DNA of 64,000 nt from Algoriphagus faecimaris (GTDB lineage: Bacteria > Bacteroidota > Bacteroidia > Cytophagales > Cyclobacteriaceae): assembly GCF_900101705.1 (NCBI RefSeq), contig NZ_FNAC01000024.1:1-64000 (forward strand). The letters run 5' to 3'. The position numbers and the translations under genes are program-made. The notes beneath the pieces were generated by a model. The model was not told the DNA's origin and ran no database searches. It saw only the letters and a program-made list of their open reading frames with translations. Position 1 is the stretch's first letter; the number at the start of each line of letters is the position of its first letter. Positions 44,019 to 52,328 of the stretch are shown here, piece after piece.

Positions 44019-46189
44019 AAAAACTTCAAGCACATATCGCCTCCATTGAAAAGCAACTGACGCTTAGTGCTTGGTTAAAAGCTATTTTAATTAGTCTTTG
44101 CCTCAGTCCATTTCTATTTTTTTTGGGTGGACAGCCCCTTATTATAAGTGCTATTTTAGGATTCCTTACTGTTCTGATCGCTTACGGTTTGGGTGCTTTT
44201 AAGGATCAAAGAAAAAGAGCGATTCAAGTCATCCATCAGCAAGCGGGTAATATGGAATTTAGTTTGGAGCTGTTGGAAAAAAAGGAGTTGAGTATCGCGG
44301 ATAGACTTCAATTGGAGCGTATTTCACAGCAAATCCCTCCTAAATTGAGCGTATTGGGCAAGGGACTTCTGCCGTATTTCTTGGGCTTGCTGGGAGTTTT
44401 GCTACTTTCTTTGGCAGTAAACTTTTGGCCTGGTGGAGCTAAAAATGTGAACCAAGAAATTGAAAGCAAAGCGCATACCCCGACTGAATCTGTAGACAGC
44501 ACTTTGCCTGTATTTCTAGAGTCTAGTGAGGTTTTGATTCAGTCACCGCGGTATACGCAGATACCGGACAAAAGCCAAACTGACTTGAATGTCAAAGCCA
44601 TGAAAGGGGCTAGGCTAACTTGGAAATTGTCTTTTCAATACGCTGAAGAAGTTCAGGTCTTTTTAGTGAATTCCAACGGAGAGCGATTGGCCTTCGAGGG
44701 TGGCCCTAGCTCTTTCCAACTGAAGGAAGAATTACTCAACTCAGGTTTGTACTCCATTCAGGCATTTCATGACAGTGTTTCCATTTTTCAGTCTGATTTT
44801 TATACTCTAGAGACCATTCCTGACCTAAGTCCTGAAATCCTGCCGGAAGAGCAAGAGCAGTATCAATTCTTTTTCCCAGGAAATAATCCAAAGATTGACC
44901 TGCGAGCGCTGGTTTCGGATGATTTTCAAGTGAATCAGGTGGAGATAGTGGCTACACTGGCGAGAGGAAGAGGTGAGAATGTAAAATTCAGAGAGACTCG
45001 TTTTTCTATAGAAAGCAGTCCTTTTCAAAAGAAACGAACTGGGATGGTTTTGGATGTTTCGGCTTTGGATTTTCAGCCGGGAGATGAGCTTTATTACTAC
45101 TGGACTGCCGAGGATAATAAGCAACCCGAAGCCAATCAATCTCGAACGGATACTTACTTTATCAAGTACTTTGACGAAAGTGACGATAGCGAGGAAGCCT
45201 TGGCCGGCATGGCTATCAATGTTTTGCCGGATTATTTTAGAAGTCAGCGACAGATAATTATTGATACCGAAAAGCTGATAAAAGAGCAAGAAACCCTTTC
45301 TGAGAAGGATTTCAACTTTCGATCTAATGAAATCGGCTATGATCAAAAGCTACTTCGGCTTCGCTACGGGCAGTACCTAGGGGAGGAATTTGAATCCAAT
45401 GCCGGTGGAGGTCAACTGGAAGGGGAAGAAGGGGATTTATTGGCTGGCTACATGCACTTACACGATCAGGAAGGGGAGCATGACCATGATGAGAAGCCTT
45501 TGGCAAATCCCAATGAAAGTCACAGTCACGAGGAAGAACATGTCGAGGAAACGGGTATAGAAGGCTTGCTTTCGGAGTATATGCATGCACATGATTCGGA
45601 GGAAATGAATACCTATTACGAGCAGAGTACTCGGGGAGCACTGAAGGCAGCACTTGAACAAATGTGGCAAGCAGAATTGCATCTGCGGCTATTTGAACCG
45701 GAAAAGGCCCTTCCCTTTGAAAACAAAGCCTTGGAATTGCTGAAGGCTGTGCAGCAAAAGTCCAGAGTGTATATCAAGAGAACCGGTTATGACCCGCCAC
45801 CTCTGAAAGAGGAAGATATCCGATTAGGAGGCGATTTGGATGACTTGGGTTATAGGATTCAAAAAGAGCTGAGAGACTTAGATCAGCAACTTGAACCTTT
45901 GGCTTCGTCAGTTTTAGGCTTCTTGCTGAAAAATGAGTTGAGTGCTGATGAAAAAGAAGTCATACAAGATTTGGGATCCTTATGGTCCGAAAGAATGCAG
46001 TATAGTGAACTGGAGGACTGGAAATTGCTTGGCTTTTTGCAAGAATTGGAGGTAGGAAAACTGGACAAAGAAGGACAAAATTACCTTCGGGAAAAGCTTT
46101 ATCCCTTTGCCAAAAATTACAAGACCGTAGATGCTTCATACCTTTCGTCGCAGGCTTTGAAAGAGGCTTTTCAAAAGAATAATCGATGA
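44015..46189 (+). CDS. DUF4175-like membrane protein with His/Asp-rich repeat
   Basis: This 724-aa protein starts at GTG within GTGA, overlapping the BatA gene by 4 bp. It has two or three N-terminal membrane helices (about residues 20-60 and 120-145), then a long beta-rich and helical periplasmic part. Residues 475-535 are rich in His, Asp and Glu and repeat a unit: LLAGYMHLHD at 475-484 and LLSEYMHAHD at 518-527. This could bind metal. The protein resembles DUF4175-type members of MoxR operons. Function is unknown. Confidence 0.75.
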   Translation: MKKLQAHIASIEKQLTLSAWLKAILISLCLSPFLFFLGGQPLIISAILGFLTVLIAYGLGAFKDQRKRAIQVIHQQAGNMEFSLELLEKKELSIADRLQLERISQQIPPKLSVLGKGLLPYFLGLLGVLLLSLAVNFWPGGAKNVNQEIESKAHTPTESVDSTLPVFLESSEVLIQSPRYTQIPDKSQTDLNVKAMKGARLTWKLSFQYAEEVQVFLVNSNGERLAFEGGPSSFQLKEELLNSGLYSIQAFHDSVSIFQSDFYTLETIPDLSPEILPEEQEQYQFFFPGNNPKIDLRALVSDDFQVNQVEIVATLARGRGENVKFRETRFSIESSPFQKKRTGMVLDVSALDFQPGDELYYYWTAEDNKQPEANQSRTDTYFIKYFDESDDSEEALAGMAINVLPDYFRSQRQIIIDTEKLIKEQETLSEKDFNFRSNEIGYDQKLLRLRYGQYLGEEFESNAGGGQLEGEEGDLLAGYMHLHDQEGEHDHDEKPLANPNESHSHEEEHVEETGIEGLLSEYMHAHDSEEMNTYYEQSTRGALKAALEQMWQAELHLRLFEPEKALPFENKALELLKAVQQKSRVYIKRTGYDPPPLKEEDIRLGGDLDDLGYRIQKELRDLDQQLEPLASSVLGFLLKNELSADEKEVIQDLGSLWSERMQYSELEDWKLLGFLQELEVGKLDKEGQNYLREKLYPFAKNYKTVDASYLSSQALKEAFQKNNR

Positions 46190-47802
46190 TTTTTGAATTC
46201 GAACCTATAGTCTCTTGGACCTTTTTGACGGTCCTCTTTTTTCTCCTGCTTGTGGTGGGTCTACTGCCCATTTATTTCTATTGGAGAAAAGGACTTCCAA
46301 CGCAACGACTTCTGATCAAAGGGCTTCTTTTTCTGGCTTTTGTATTCTTTTTTTTCTTAACCCTGCTGCAGCCTGGTTGGGAAAAGGATGAAAATCAAGA
46401 CCCTGTTTTGGTGTATCAGGACGGACTTTCTCTACAGTTGGTGAGCGAATGGAAGGATAGTTTGCAGGTCGCCAAAGTCGTTCCCATATCTGATTTTAAA
46501 AGGCAATCTGACAGGGTGATTTTGCTGGGAGATTATTTTAAAAGAGAGGACTTGTATGCCCTTAGAGAGGTGGACTTTGATTGGGTTTTTCCGGAGAGCA
46601 ATGGATTGATTAAGGAGATAGCTTGGAAATCTTATCTGAGAAAAGGAGAAAGACAAAAAGTTGAATTAGCCGTCTATACGGATCAAGAGGATCATTTTCT
46701 CCACCTTGCTGAGGTGGCAGCGGATTCCGTTTTATTGAAAAAAGGATGGAACTGGGCCGAGTTGGGATTTGAGCCTAGGGGCCTTGGAAGAATAGAATTG
46801 CCCCTACTTTTAGTAAAAGATACCTTGACCCATTTAAGGTTTTTTGTGGGAGAAACTAAACCCAAGCGCTATCATTTTCAAATGGGATTTCCAAGTATGG
46901 AAAGTAGAACCTTGAGCACTTGGCTGAGGCAAAAAGGAGAAGCAGTCTCCGAGCAGGTTCAGCTTTCACGAGATACATTTTTAGAAAGCGGAGAAGAAAG
47001 GGACACTTTGCAAATTCAAATCATCGATCCCAGCCAAATCAATACAAAAGCAATTCAAGAATGGGTAAAGAACGCTGAGGGCGCGCTGATTCTGATGCAG
47101 GTTTCAGAACCTGTTTCTCTTGCTAATGAGGTGAATCGTCTTTTTGGGACAACTTTTGAATTAGAGAGAAGCGGGTCAGAAGTGAACAGACAAGTTGACT
47201 TGGGGGTCAATGCCTTACCCTACAGCTGGAAAGATAAATCGGGGCAGACGAGGCTTTATGATCAAAGCGTCGCCATTCAAAATTCCGGTGGAGTTCAGAT
47301 AGCCATAAGTTTGATAGCGTCCACTGCGGAGCTGATTTTGGAGGGTAAAGAAGCTACTTATGAATCCTTTTGGGGAGGACTTTTGGGTCAATTAGAGCCT
47401 GAGGAAGATTTCTCTCTTTACCAGAGTGCCCCGGTATTTCGAGGCTTGCCTACTCACTTTGAGTTGATGCAAAGGGATAGCTTTCCAGAATCCTGGGAGA
47501 TAGGAGTGGATACTATTTTTTTACAAAAAAATGCGATTAATCCCTTTCAGCGAAGTGGGAATTGGCAGCCTACAGGGCAGGGATGGATGAATTCAGGGGA
47601 TGATTTTTCAATCTATGTTTTTAATCCTGAGGAGCTCCCGACGGTTTACACTTCAGCTATGGTGAGAGCTCAGCAATTGGACAATCAGTCTTCAGGTGAA
47701 TTTTCTACTCCAAAGACTCATAAACTATCCGATTGGATCGGTCTGATTGGAATGTTGGTTGCTTTGGGATTGATCTGGCTGGAGCCAAAGTGGAATGCTT
47801 AA
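46186..47802 (+). CDS. Membrane protein closing the MoxR operon
   Basis: This 538-aa protein has two N-terminal helices (about residues 12-33 and 44-64), a large periplasmic domain, and one C-terminal helix (LSDWIGLIGMLVALGLIWL). The layout resembles the BatA/BatB-like or GATase-like membrane proteins that end such operons, but no catalytic motif is visible. Its ATG overlaps the previous stop by 4 bp. I cannot give a specific function. Confidence 0.75.
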   Translation: MIFEFEPIVSWTFLTVLFFLLLVVGLLPIYFYWRKGLPTQRLLIKGLLFLAFVFFFFLTLLQPGWEKDENQDPVLVYQDGLSLQLVSEWKDSLQVAKVVPISDFKRQSDRVILLGDYFKREDLYALREVDFDWVFPESNGLIKEIAWKSYLRKGERQKVELAVYTDQEDHFLHLAEVAADSVLLKKGWNWAELGFEPRGLGRIELPLLLVKDTLTHLRFFVGETKPKRYHFQMGFPSMESRTLSTWLRQKGEAVSEQVQLSRDTFLESGEERDTLQIQIIDPSQINTKAIQEWVKNAEGALILMQVSEPVSLANEVNRLFGTTFELERSGSEVNRQVDLGVNALPYSWKDKSGQTRLYDQSVAIQNSGGVQIAISLIASTAELILEGKEATYESFWGGLLGQLEPEEDFSLYQSAPVFRGLPTHFELMQRDSFPESWEIGVDTIFLQKNAINPFQRSGNWQPTGQGWMNSGDDFSIYVFNPEELPTVYTSAMVRAQQLDNQSSGEFSTPKTHKLSDWIGLIGMLVALGLIWLEPKWNA

Positions 47803-47862
47803 GCAGGCATTCAATTATGGATTTGGTGGTTGCCTGAGGCCTTAGGTGCTAAAGGGAATCCC

Positions 47863-47893
47863 TTGTGAATAGGGGAGGTTCTTTATTTTTTTG
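47863..47893 (+). promoter_or_regulatory. Weak candidate promoter for the second M14 gene
   Basis: TTG at 47863 is followed after 18 bp by TATTTTTTTG at 47884-47893, close to the Bacteroidota consensus. It would leave only a short leader before the ATG at 47905. The evidence is modest. Confidence 0.3.
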
Positions 47894-47904
47894 TAAATTC
47901 CAAG

Positions 47905-49155
47905 ATGAAGTATCTAACCCCAACTTTACTCTTCCTAGTTTTTCTTTCCTGTAAATCACCTCAGCAATGGTCCGGTCAAGGCCCGATTGAGGTCGTTCCC
48001 ACGGAGGATAGGCCTATTGAAAATCAGCCTTTTCAAGACTTTGATTTGGGAGATGGGTTTTTTATTTCGAATAAAATGGAAGGGGGCCGATTGAGCGATG
48101 CCACTCGAATCAATGATTCCTTGGTTGAGGTGAAAATTTTGCCTGAAAATCAACCCATTAACCCCAGTCCTTGGTACGCATTTAAGGTTTGGTCTGAAGA
48201 GGAAAAGCAGATGTGGATTCGCCTAACTTACCCTACCACTGGTTTTCACCGCTACTACCCTAAGATCAACAAGCGTGGCTTGTATTATAAAAAACTGGAT
48301 TCGGCGGCTTTTCATCCTCATCCTAAGCTTATGGAGGATGGGAGAACACGGATTGAATTTGCCGAGGCTAAAGTTTGGGTAGGTCCCGATACGCTTTGGA
48401 TAGCTGCACAGGATTTTGCAGGAACGGCCTATGTAGAGCGCTGGAAGTCCAAAATGTTAAAAAATGACTTCGTCGAAAAGATACAAATCGGAACGAGTAA
48501 AGAAGGAAGACCGCTGGAAATACTGAAAATCGGAAAGTCGGATGACCAAAAAATGCTCATGGCCATTAGTTTGCAACATCCCCCTGAAATCCCCGGTTTT
48601 TTGGCCTTGAAAAGCTTTGTAGAAACCCTCTGTGAGGACAGTCCCGAGGCCAGGAAATTCCGAAGCAAATACAATCTCTACGTCATGCCCATGATGAATC
48701 CTGATGGGGTGGCGAGAGGGCATTGGCGTCATAATGTGGGTGGGGTGGATACCAATCGAGATTGGGTAAACTTTAATCAGCCCGAACCCAAAGCTTTGGC
48801 AGATTTTATGGAGAATAAAGTAAGCGAAACAGGAGGTAAGTTCATCTTCGCTGCAGATTTTCATGCCACTTGGGAGGATATTTTCTATACGATCAATGAA
48901 GACTTGGAAGGAAATCATCCCGGTTTAATTCCAAAGTTAATTCGTCGATCATCTCGAAAAATTCCAGGCTATGAGCCCAATATCCGGCCTTCTGAGGGTT
49001 TGGAACGCGGAGTGACCTCAAGTTCCTATTTCTTTTTTGTTCACGGTGCAGAGGCGATGACATTTGAGGTAGGTGATGATACGCCTAGAAATCTTATCCG
49101 GCTAAAGGGAGAGACTACGGCTAGAGAATTGATGCGGATGCTGAATAGGAAATAA
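47905..49155 (+). CDS. M14 family zinc carboxypeptidase lipoprotein
   Basis: This 416-aa protein has a lipoprotein signal with Cys16 (FLSCKS). An N-terminal beta-sandwich region (about residues 40-180) is followed by the M14 domain. The zinc ligands are His225 and Glu228 in HPPE and His320 in ADFHATWED. MNPDGVARGHWRHN and DTNRDW are substrate-site segments. The arrangement resembles cytosolic-carboxypeptidase-like M14 proteins. It is anchored to a membrane, so it acts in the periplasm. Confidence 0.9.
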   Translation: MKYLTPTLLFLVFLSCKSPQQWSGQGPIEVVPTEDRPIENQPFQDFDLGDGFFISNKMEGGRLSDATRINDSLVEVKILPENQPINPSPWYAFKVWSEEEKQMWIRLTYPTTGFHRYYPKINKRGLYYKKLDSAAFHPHPKLMEDGRTRIEFAEAKVWVGPDTLWIAAQDFAGTAYVERWKSKMLKNDFVEKIQIGTSKEGRPLEILKIGKSDDQKMLMAISLQHPPEIPGFLALKSFVETLCEDSPEARKFRSKYNLYVMPMMNPDGVARGHWRHNVGGVDTNRDWVNFNQPEPKALADFMENKVSETGGKFIFAADFHATWEDIFYTINEDLEGNHPGLIPKLIRRSSRKIPGYEPNIRPSEGLERGVTSSSYFFFVHGAEAMTFEVGDDTPRNLIRLKGETTARELMRMLNRK

Positions 49156-49195
49156 AAAAACCGATCCTTCTATCACCCCTGAAGAAAGATCGGTT
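49153..49195 (-). terminator. Strong minus-strand terminator
   Basis: AACCGATC-CTTC and GAAG-AAA-GATCGGTT form a long stem. Reading leftwards it is followed by TTTTTTT, while the plus strand has no T-run, so it mainly stops minus-strand transcription coming from 49232-49814. It also lies just after the plus-strand M14 stop. Confidence 0.75.
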
Positions 49196-49231
49196 ACTAA
49201 AAAAGTGTCTTAACACCGAGTTAAATCTCGA

Positions 49232-49339
49232 TTACAAACCTAAATTAAAAGATAGAGCAAACTCTTCCTTCACTTTTGTATAAGCGTAGGCTTTCAGTGA
49301 ATATTCGTAGTAAAAATGAGGATATTTGAATTTAGCTCT
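49232..49339 (-). pseudogene. C-terminal remnant of an outer-membrane beta-barrel protein
   Basis: A 35-codon open stretch with no start codon ends ...KEEFALSFNLGL and a stop. Alternating hydrophobic residues (F, L, F, L, L) look like the terminal strand of a porin-like barrel, preceded by HFYYEYSLKAYAYTKV. An in-frame TGA lies directly upstream. A neighbouring frame continues plausible coding (LIDPFFEEL), so a frameshift or truncation is likely. A strong terminator follows on the same strand, as for a former gene. Confidence 0.4.
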
Positions 49340-49394
49340 TCAAAAAAAGGATCAATCAGCTTAAATTATATAAGCTATAAGAGAATTAATTGGA

Positions 49395-49814
49395 TTATGA
49401 GCCTATCTCTGTTTCTTGAATGAAATCCGACGAGGAGCTCAATGCAAGGTTCAGATTCAGTTTTTCTCCAGCTATGCTGATACTTTCAATACCGATATCG
49501 AAGGGAATAGCTGGGTTTTTCTCTCGTAAAAGTTGAATAAAATCGAGATGGATTTTGGCATTTTTCTTATCCCAGACGATGCCAGTTTTCTCCAAGTTTC
49601 CGAAAAATTTCACCAGTTGATTGACCAAAAAGGGAGTGTTGTACCTGATGCAAAGGGAACGCTCAGAGGTACGCTCGATATGACATCGCGCCGAGATAAA
49701 AACTAGGGCGTTTATTTGAAAAGAATTGTCCTCGAGCAACTTGATTTTTATGTTCTTTTTGGTAAAAGATCTAGCTAAGGTGTTGAGTTCGGATTCATTG
49801 AATTGGATTTCCAT
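49395..49814 (-). CDS. Uncharacterised 139-aa protein
   Basis: I do not recognise this protein. It starts MEIQFNESELNTLARSF, alternates beta-strand-like segments (IKIKLLEDNSFQINALVFISA, AKIHLDFIQLL) and ends in a Ser-rich tail. No signal peptide, membrane helix or catalytic motif is visible. It lies between a terminator upstream and the barrel remnant downstream, so it is transcribed alone. A fold similar to beta-rich lipid-transfer or envelope proteins is possible but unsupported. Confidence 0.6.
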   Translation of the reverse strand: MEIQFNESELNTLARSFTKKNIKIKLLEDNSFQINALVFISARCHIERTSERSLCIRYNTPFLVNQLVKFFGNLEKTGIVWDKKNAKIHLDFIQLLREKNPAIPFDIGIESISIAGEKLNLNLALSSSSDFIQETEIGS

Positions 49815-49832
49815 CTTTCTAAGAAATTAAAA

Positions 49833-49870
49833 AACCGGTTAATTCGTTCATTAAGAACGAAAAACCGGCC
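49833..49870 (-). terminator. Terminator after the zinc-finger gene
   Basis: CCGGTT and TTCGTTC pair with GAACGAA and AACCGG in one long stem. On the minus strand it is followed by TTTTTT. It ends the transcript of the 683-aa and 83-aa genes. Confidence 0.88.
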
Positions 49871-49898
49871 TATCAAAGCAAATAATCTTACTGAATTC

Positions 49899-50150
49899 CT
49901 ACAAAGCTGGAGTATGCTTTCCCTTATGGGTTCCTTTGGGATGTCTGGGACAGGGTACGGAAGTCAGCGCGGCAATACTTGTATTATTGGCACCGCAGTA
50001 CTTACAGGAATAGGAGGATTTTTCCGAACCCTCATAAAGCTTATGTCTCCCTTTATTCGCTCCATCCGGATGTCGAAAGCAAGGTAGGCTAGTCAAGTTG
50101 AAGACAGAAGGGAATTTCGTCCCGCAGTATTCACAGTAGAAGGTGGGCAT
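49899..50150 (-). CDS. Small protein with two tandem zinc fingers
   Basis: This 83-aa protein consists of two copies of one module. Module 1 has Cys6, Cys9, Cys24 and His27; module 2 has Cys49, Cys52, Cys67 and His70, so each is C-x2-C-x14-C-x2-H with a 43-residue period. Shared words are YCG, LTS-x-PC-x-RHP and G-x-x-KG-x-H. A nucleic-acid- or protein-binding role is inferred. It lies 7 bp after the 683-aa gene and shares its transcript, with a terminator behind it. Confidence 0.8.
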   Translation of the reverse strand: MPTFYCEYCGTKFPSVFNLTSLPCFRHPDGANKGRHKLYEGSEKSSYSCKYCGANNTSIAALTSVPCPRHPKGTHKGKHTPAL

Positions 50151-50157
50151 GGTTTGA

Positions 50158-52209
50158 TTATTTATAGGCTGTTAAATATTCTAAAGCTAATTCTTGCATT
50201 TTTTCAAATTTTTCAATGGGCATATTTAATTTTTCTACTTTTCTTAGCAATATTCTTTTTGTATTTTCATTAAAATCATCATCTTCAAGTAACTCTTTAA
50301 TTTCATTAAATAAGATTATTTCATTATTGTGAGACATTATTTCAAGCTTGGCTTGGATTTCGATTTTAGCAGCTTTTGATTTTTCAATATTAAGTTTATC
50401 AATTTTTTTATTTAGTAACCTTCTTTCATCAGAGTCAATTTGAAAATCATCTTCAAGCATAAAAATAACTTCTTCGTAATATTTTTTTTCATTAATTGGA
50501 AGACTATCGAAATTAATTTCATTTTCGGATCTTTCAAGAGCTTCTAGTTCCTCGATTGGGGCAAACTCAACTTGGATTGACCATTCAATGGTTTCTTTTT
50601 CTTTAAAAGAATAGCTGTTGTCTGATGTGCCTGTTAAATTTAAAGCTGTTGCATATGCATTAAATGACTTTTCAAGCTTTAACTTTTCGTTTTTTGAAAC
50701 AGTTTGAATTTGTGTTGTGGAAATTATTTCATTGTGCTCTAAAATATGTCCCTCCATTCTTTGAGAATATAACCTTTGCCAAGATGATTCATGTGGATAC
50801 CATATTAAGCTTTCAGGTAAATATGGTTTTTTCCTTGGATTGAAAATCTGAACTCTGGAGGTTTCTTTAATAAGAGAATTTTGATCTAAATTAGCAGTTG
50901 TAAATTCCTTTTGATTTTCTAAAGATGCCAATTCTATACTTGCCTTTGAAATTTTTACACTTGAATTTGAATTTTCTTGAGTCTCCAAGTTTTCTTGAGA
51001 TACATTTCCTCTTTTGTTAGAAATAATAATCTTTTTTGCGCCCAATGCTTGTAAGAAAAACGAAAATTCTTGGAATCTATCATTAAAAAGAAGCTCTTCA
51101 AAGTGAGAAAATTGAATGTAATTCTCCTTAACAAATGGATGTCCGATATATAGTTCATTTGGGATAGGGTGTCCAACTGGGAAATTAATTTTAGGAATAC
51201 TTTCATTTTTTAAAACAAGAAAACTATCAGAAGGTATCTCTTTGGTTGATTCATTTAAAACAATTATTTTTCTTTTCTCATAGGGAAAATCAAAGAAAGA
51301 GTTTTTTAATTTTTGATCAATATGACTTATTTTTAATGAAAAATTTGACCTTTCTTCAAAGTCACTTGTTAGATTAACCAATTCTTTATAGATGTTTAGA
51401 GTTTTGGTTAAATCTTCAGTACTTTCTTCTAGTATTTCCACTTGAATTTTTTTGAACTCTTTCAAATAGAAATTATAATTTTCTTCATCCAAATCATTTT
51501 TAACATCTTGTAAAGATTCTTTGTATATGTCTAAAAGAGATAATGCTATCTGTGATTTACCAATATTGATTAATGTTTTTAAATGTATTATTTTAGTACT
51601 AAAGCTCCATTTGAATGAGGATATTTTCTTAAAGTTTTCAATATGGGTTAAAACCTTATTGTATTCACCGTTTTCAAATTCTAATTTTATTTCTTCAAAT
51701 AATTCTGTTATGGGATCCTTATATATTTTCGAAAAATCGTTTATTATAGCTGATATTTTTTCTAATACATTTTCTTTAATGTCAATAAATTTTTGGGATA
51801 TTGAAGTGTATTCATTAGAATCTTTATAATATATTCCTAGAATAACATTGCCTTCCTGTGTTTGAAAAACATTTGAATTGTTAATTTTCCTATATGAAAT
51901 TCTATGAATAATATCGTCAACTTTTCCCCAACCTGTAGTCTCTTCAATGAATGCAATGATTAATTCGTCTACGGTAAAATTATATATAATTCTATGAGTT
52001 CTACTCGATGTAAAAAAGTCTCCTTCTGTAACTTGGGTTTGGTAAAAAAGTAAGATTGTATCCTTTATTGGATTTGTTTTTGTTTTATTTCCAATGATAG
52101 ATAAATGAGTTTCATGTAATTTTTTAATGTTTTGAAAAGTATAGAATAAGTTGATATCATTTTCGCTGAGATTTCTCACATATGATTCTAAGTTATTACG
52201 ATTTTCCAT
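50158..52209 (-). CDS. Large AT-rich multidomain protein of unknown function
   Basis: This 683-aa protein is not assigned to a named family. Residues about 1-150 are a mixed alpha/beta start (possibly PH/GRAM-like). Residues about 160-310 are helical and TPR-like (ELFEEIKLEFENGEYNKVLTHI). A middle domain near 335-390 has GHPIPNELYIGHPF. Residues near 465-490 read IWYPHESSWQRLYSQRM. The last 105 residues hold two similar helical repeats (LEDD...RRLLNKKIDKLNI and LEDD...RILLRKVEKLNM). No signal peptide or transmembrane helix is seen. Codon use is visibly more AT-rich than its neighbours, which suggests horizontal acquisition. Confidence 0.7.
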   Translation of the reverse strand: MENRNNLESYVRNLSENDINLFYTFQNIKKLHETHLSIIGNKTKTNPIKDTILLFYQTQVTEGDFFTSSRTHRIIYNFTVDELIIAFIEETTGWGKVDDIIHRISYRKINNSNVFQTQEGNVILGIYYKDSNEYTSISQKFIDIKENVLEKISAIINDFSKIYKDPITELFEEIKLEFENGEYNKVLTHIENFKKISSFKWSFSTKIIHLKTLINIGKSQIALSLLDIYKESLQDVKNDLDEENYNFYLKEFKKIQVEILEESTEDLTKTLNIYKELVNLTSDFEERSNFSLKISHIDQKLKNSFFDFPYEKRKIIVLNESTKEIPSDSFLVLKNESIPKINFPVGHPIPNELYIGHPFVKENYIQFSHFEELLFNDRFQEFSFFLQALGAKKIIISNKRGNVSQENLETQENSNSSVKISKASIELASLENQKEFTTANLDQNSLIKETSRVQIFNPRKKPYLPESLIWYPHESSWQRLYSQRMEGHILEHNEIISTTQIQTVSKNEKLKLEKSFNAYATALNLTGTSDNSYSFKEKETIEWSIQVEFAPIEELEALERSENEINFDSLPINEKKYYEEVIFMLEDDFQIDSDERRLLNKKIDKLNIEKSKAAKIEIQAKLEIMSHNNEIILFNEIKELLEDDDFNENTKRILLRKVEKLNMPIEKFEKMQELALEYLTAYK

Positions 52210-52287
52210 TGCTTTTGAATTTTGACCTATTTAAGTGCCTTGTTTTCTAATGTTAAAATAGATTCTATTTATATAGCATTAGATCTA

Positions 52288-52316
52288 AATGTACAGCCAC
52301 TCTAATCCAATGTACA
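52288..52316. repeat. Direct repeat AATGTACA with 21-bp period
   Basis: AATGTACA occurs at 52288-52295 and again at 52309-52316, so the copies are exactly 21 bp apart, two helical turns. They lie 79-107 bp upstream of the 683-aa gene start and just beyond the end of the LytTR/histidine-kinase operon. This spacing matches LytTR-type binding sites, although the sequence is not the usual LytTR consensus. Confidence 0.4.
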
Positions 52317-52328
52317 TCCGTCCCCTTT

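Noticed and set aside
49395..49814. Treating the 139-aa gene as an antitoxin or immunity gene of the AT-rich unit
   Set aside because: A strong terminator separates it from the unit and its base composition looks ordinary.
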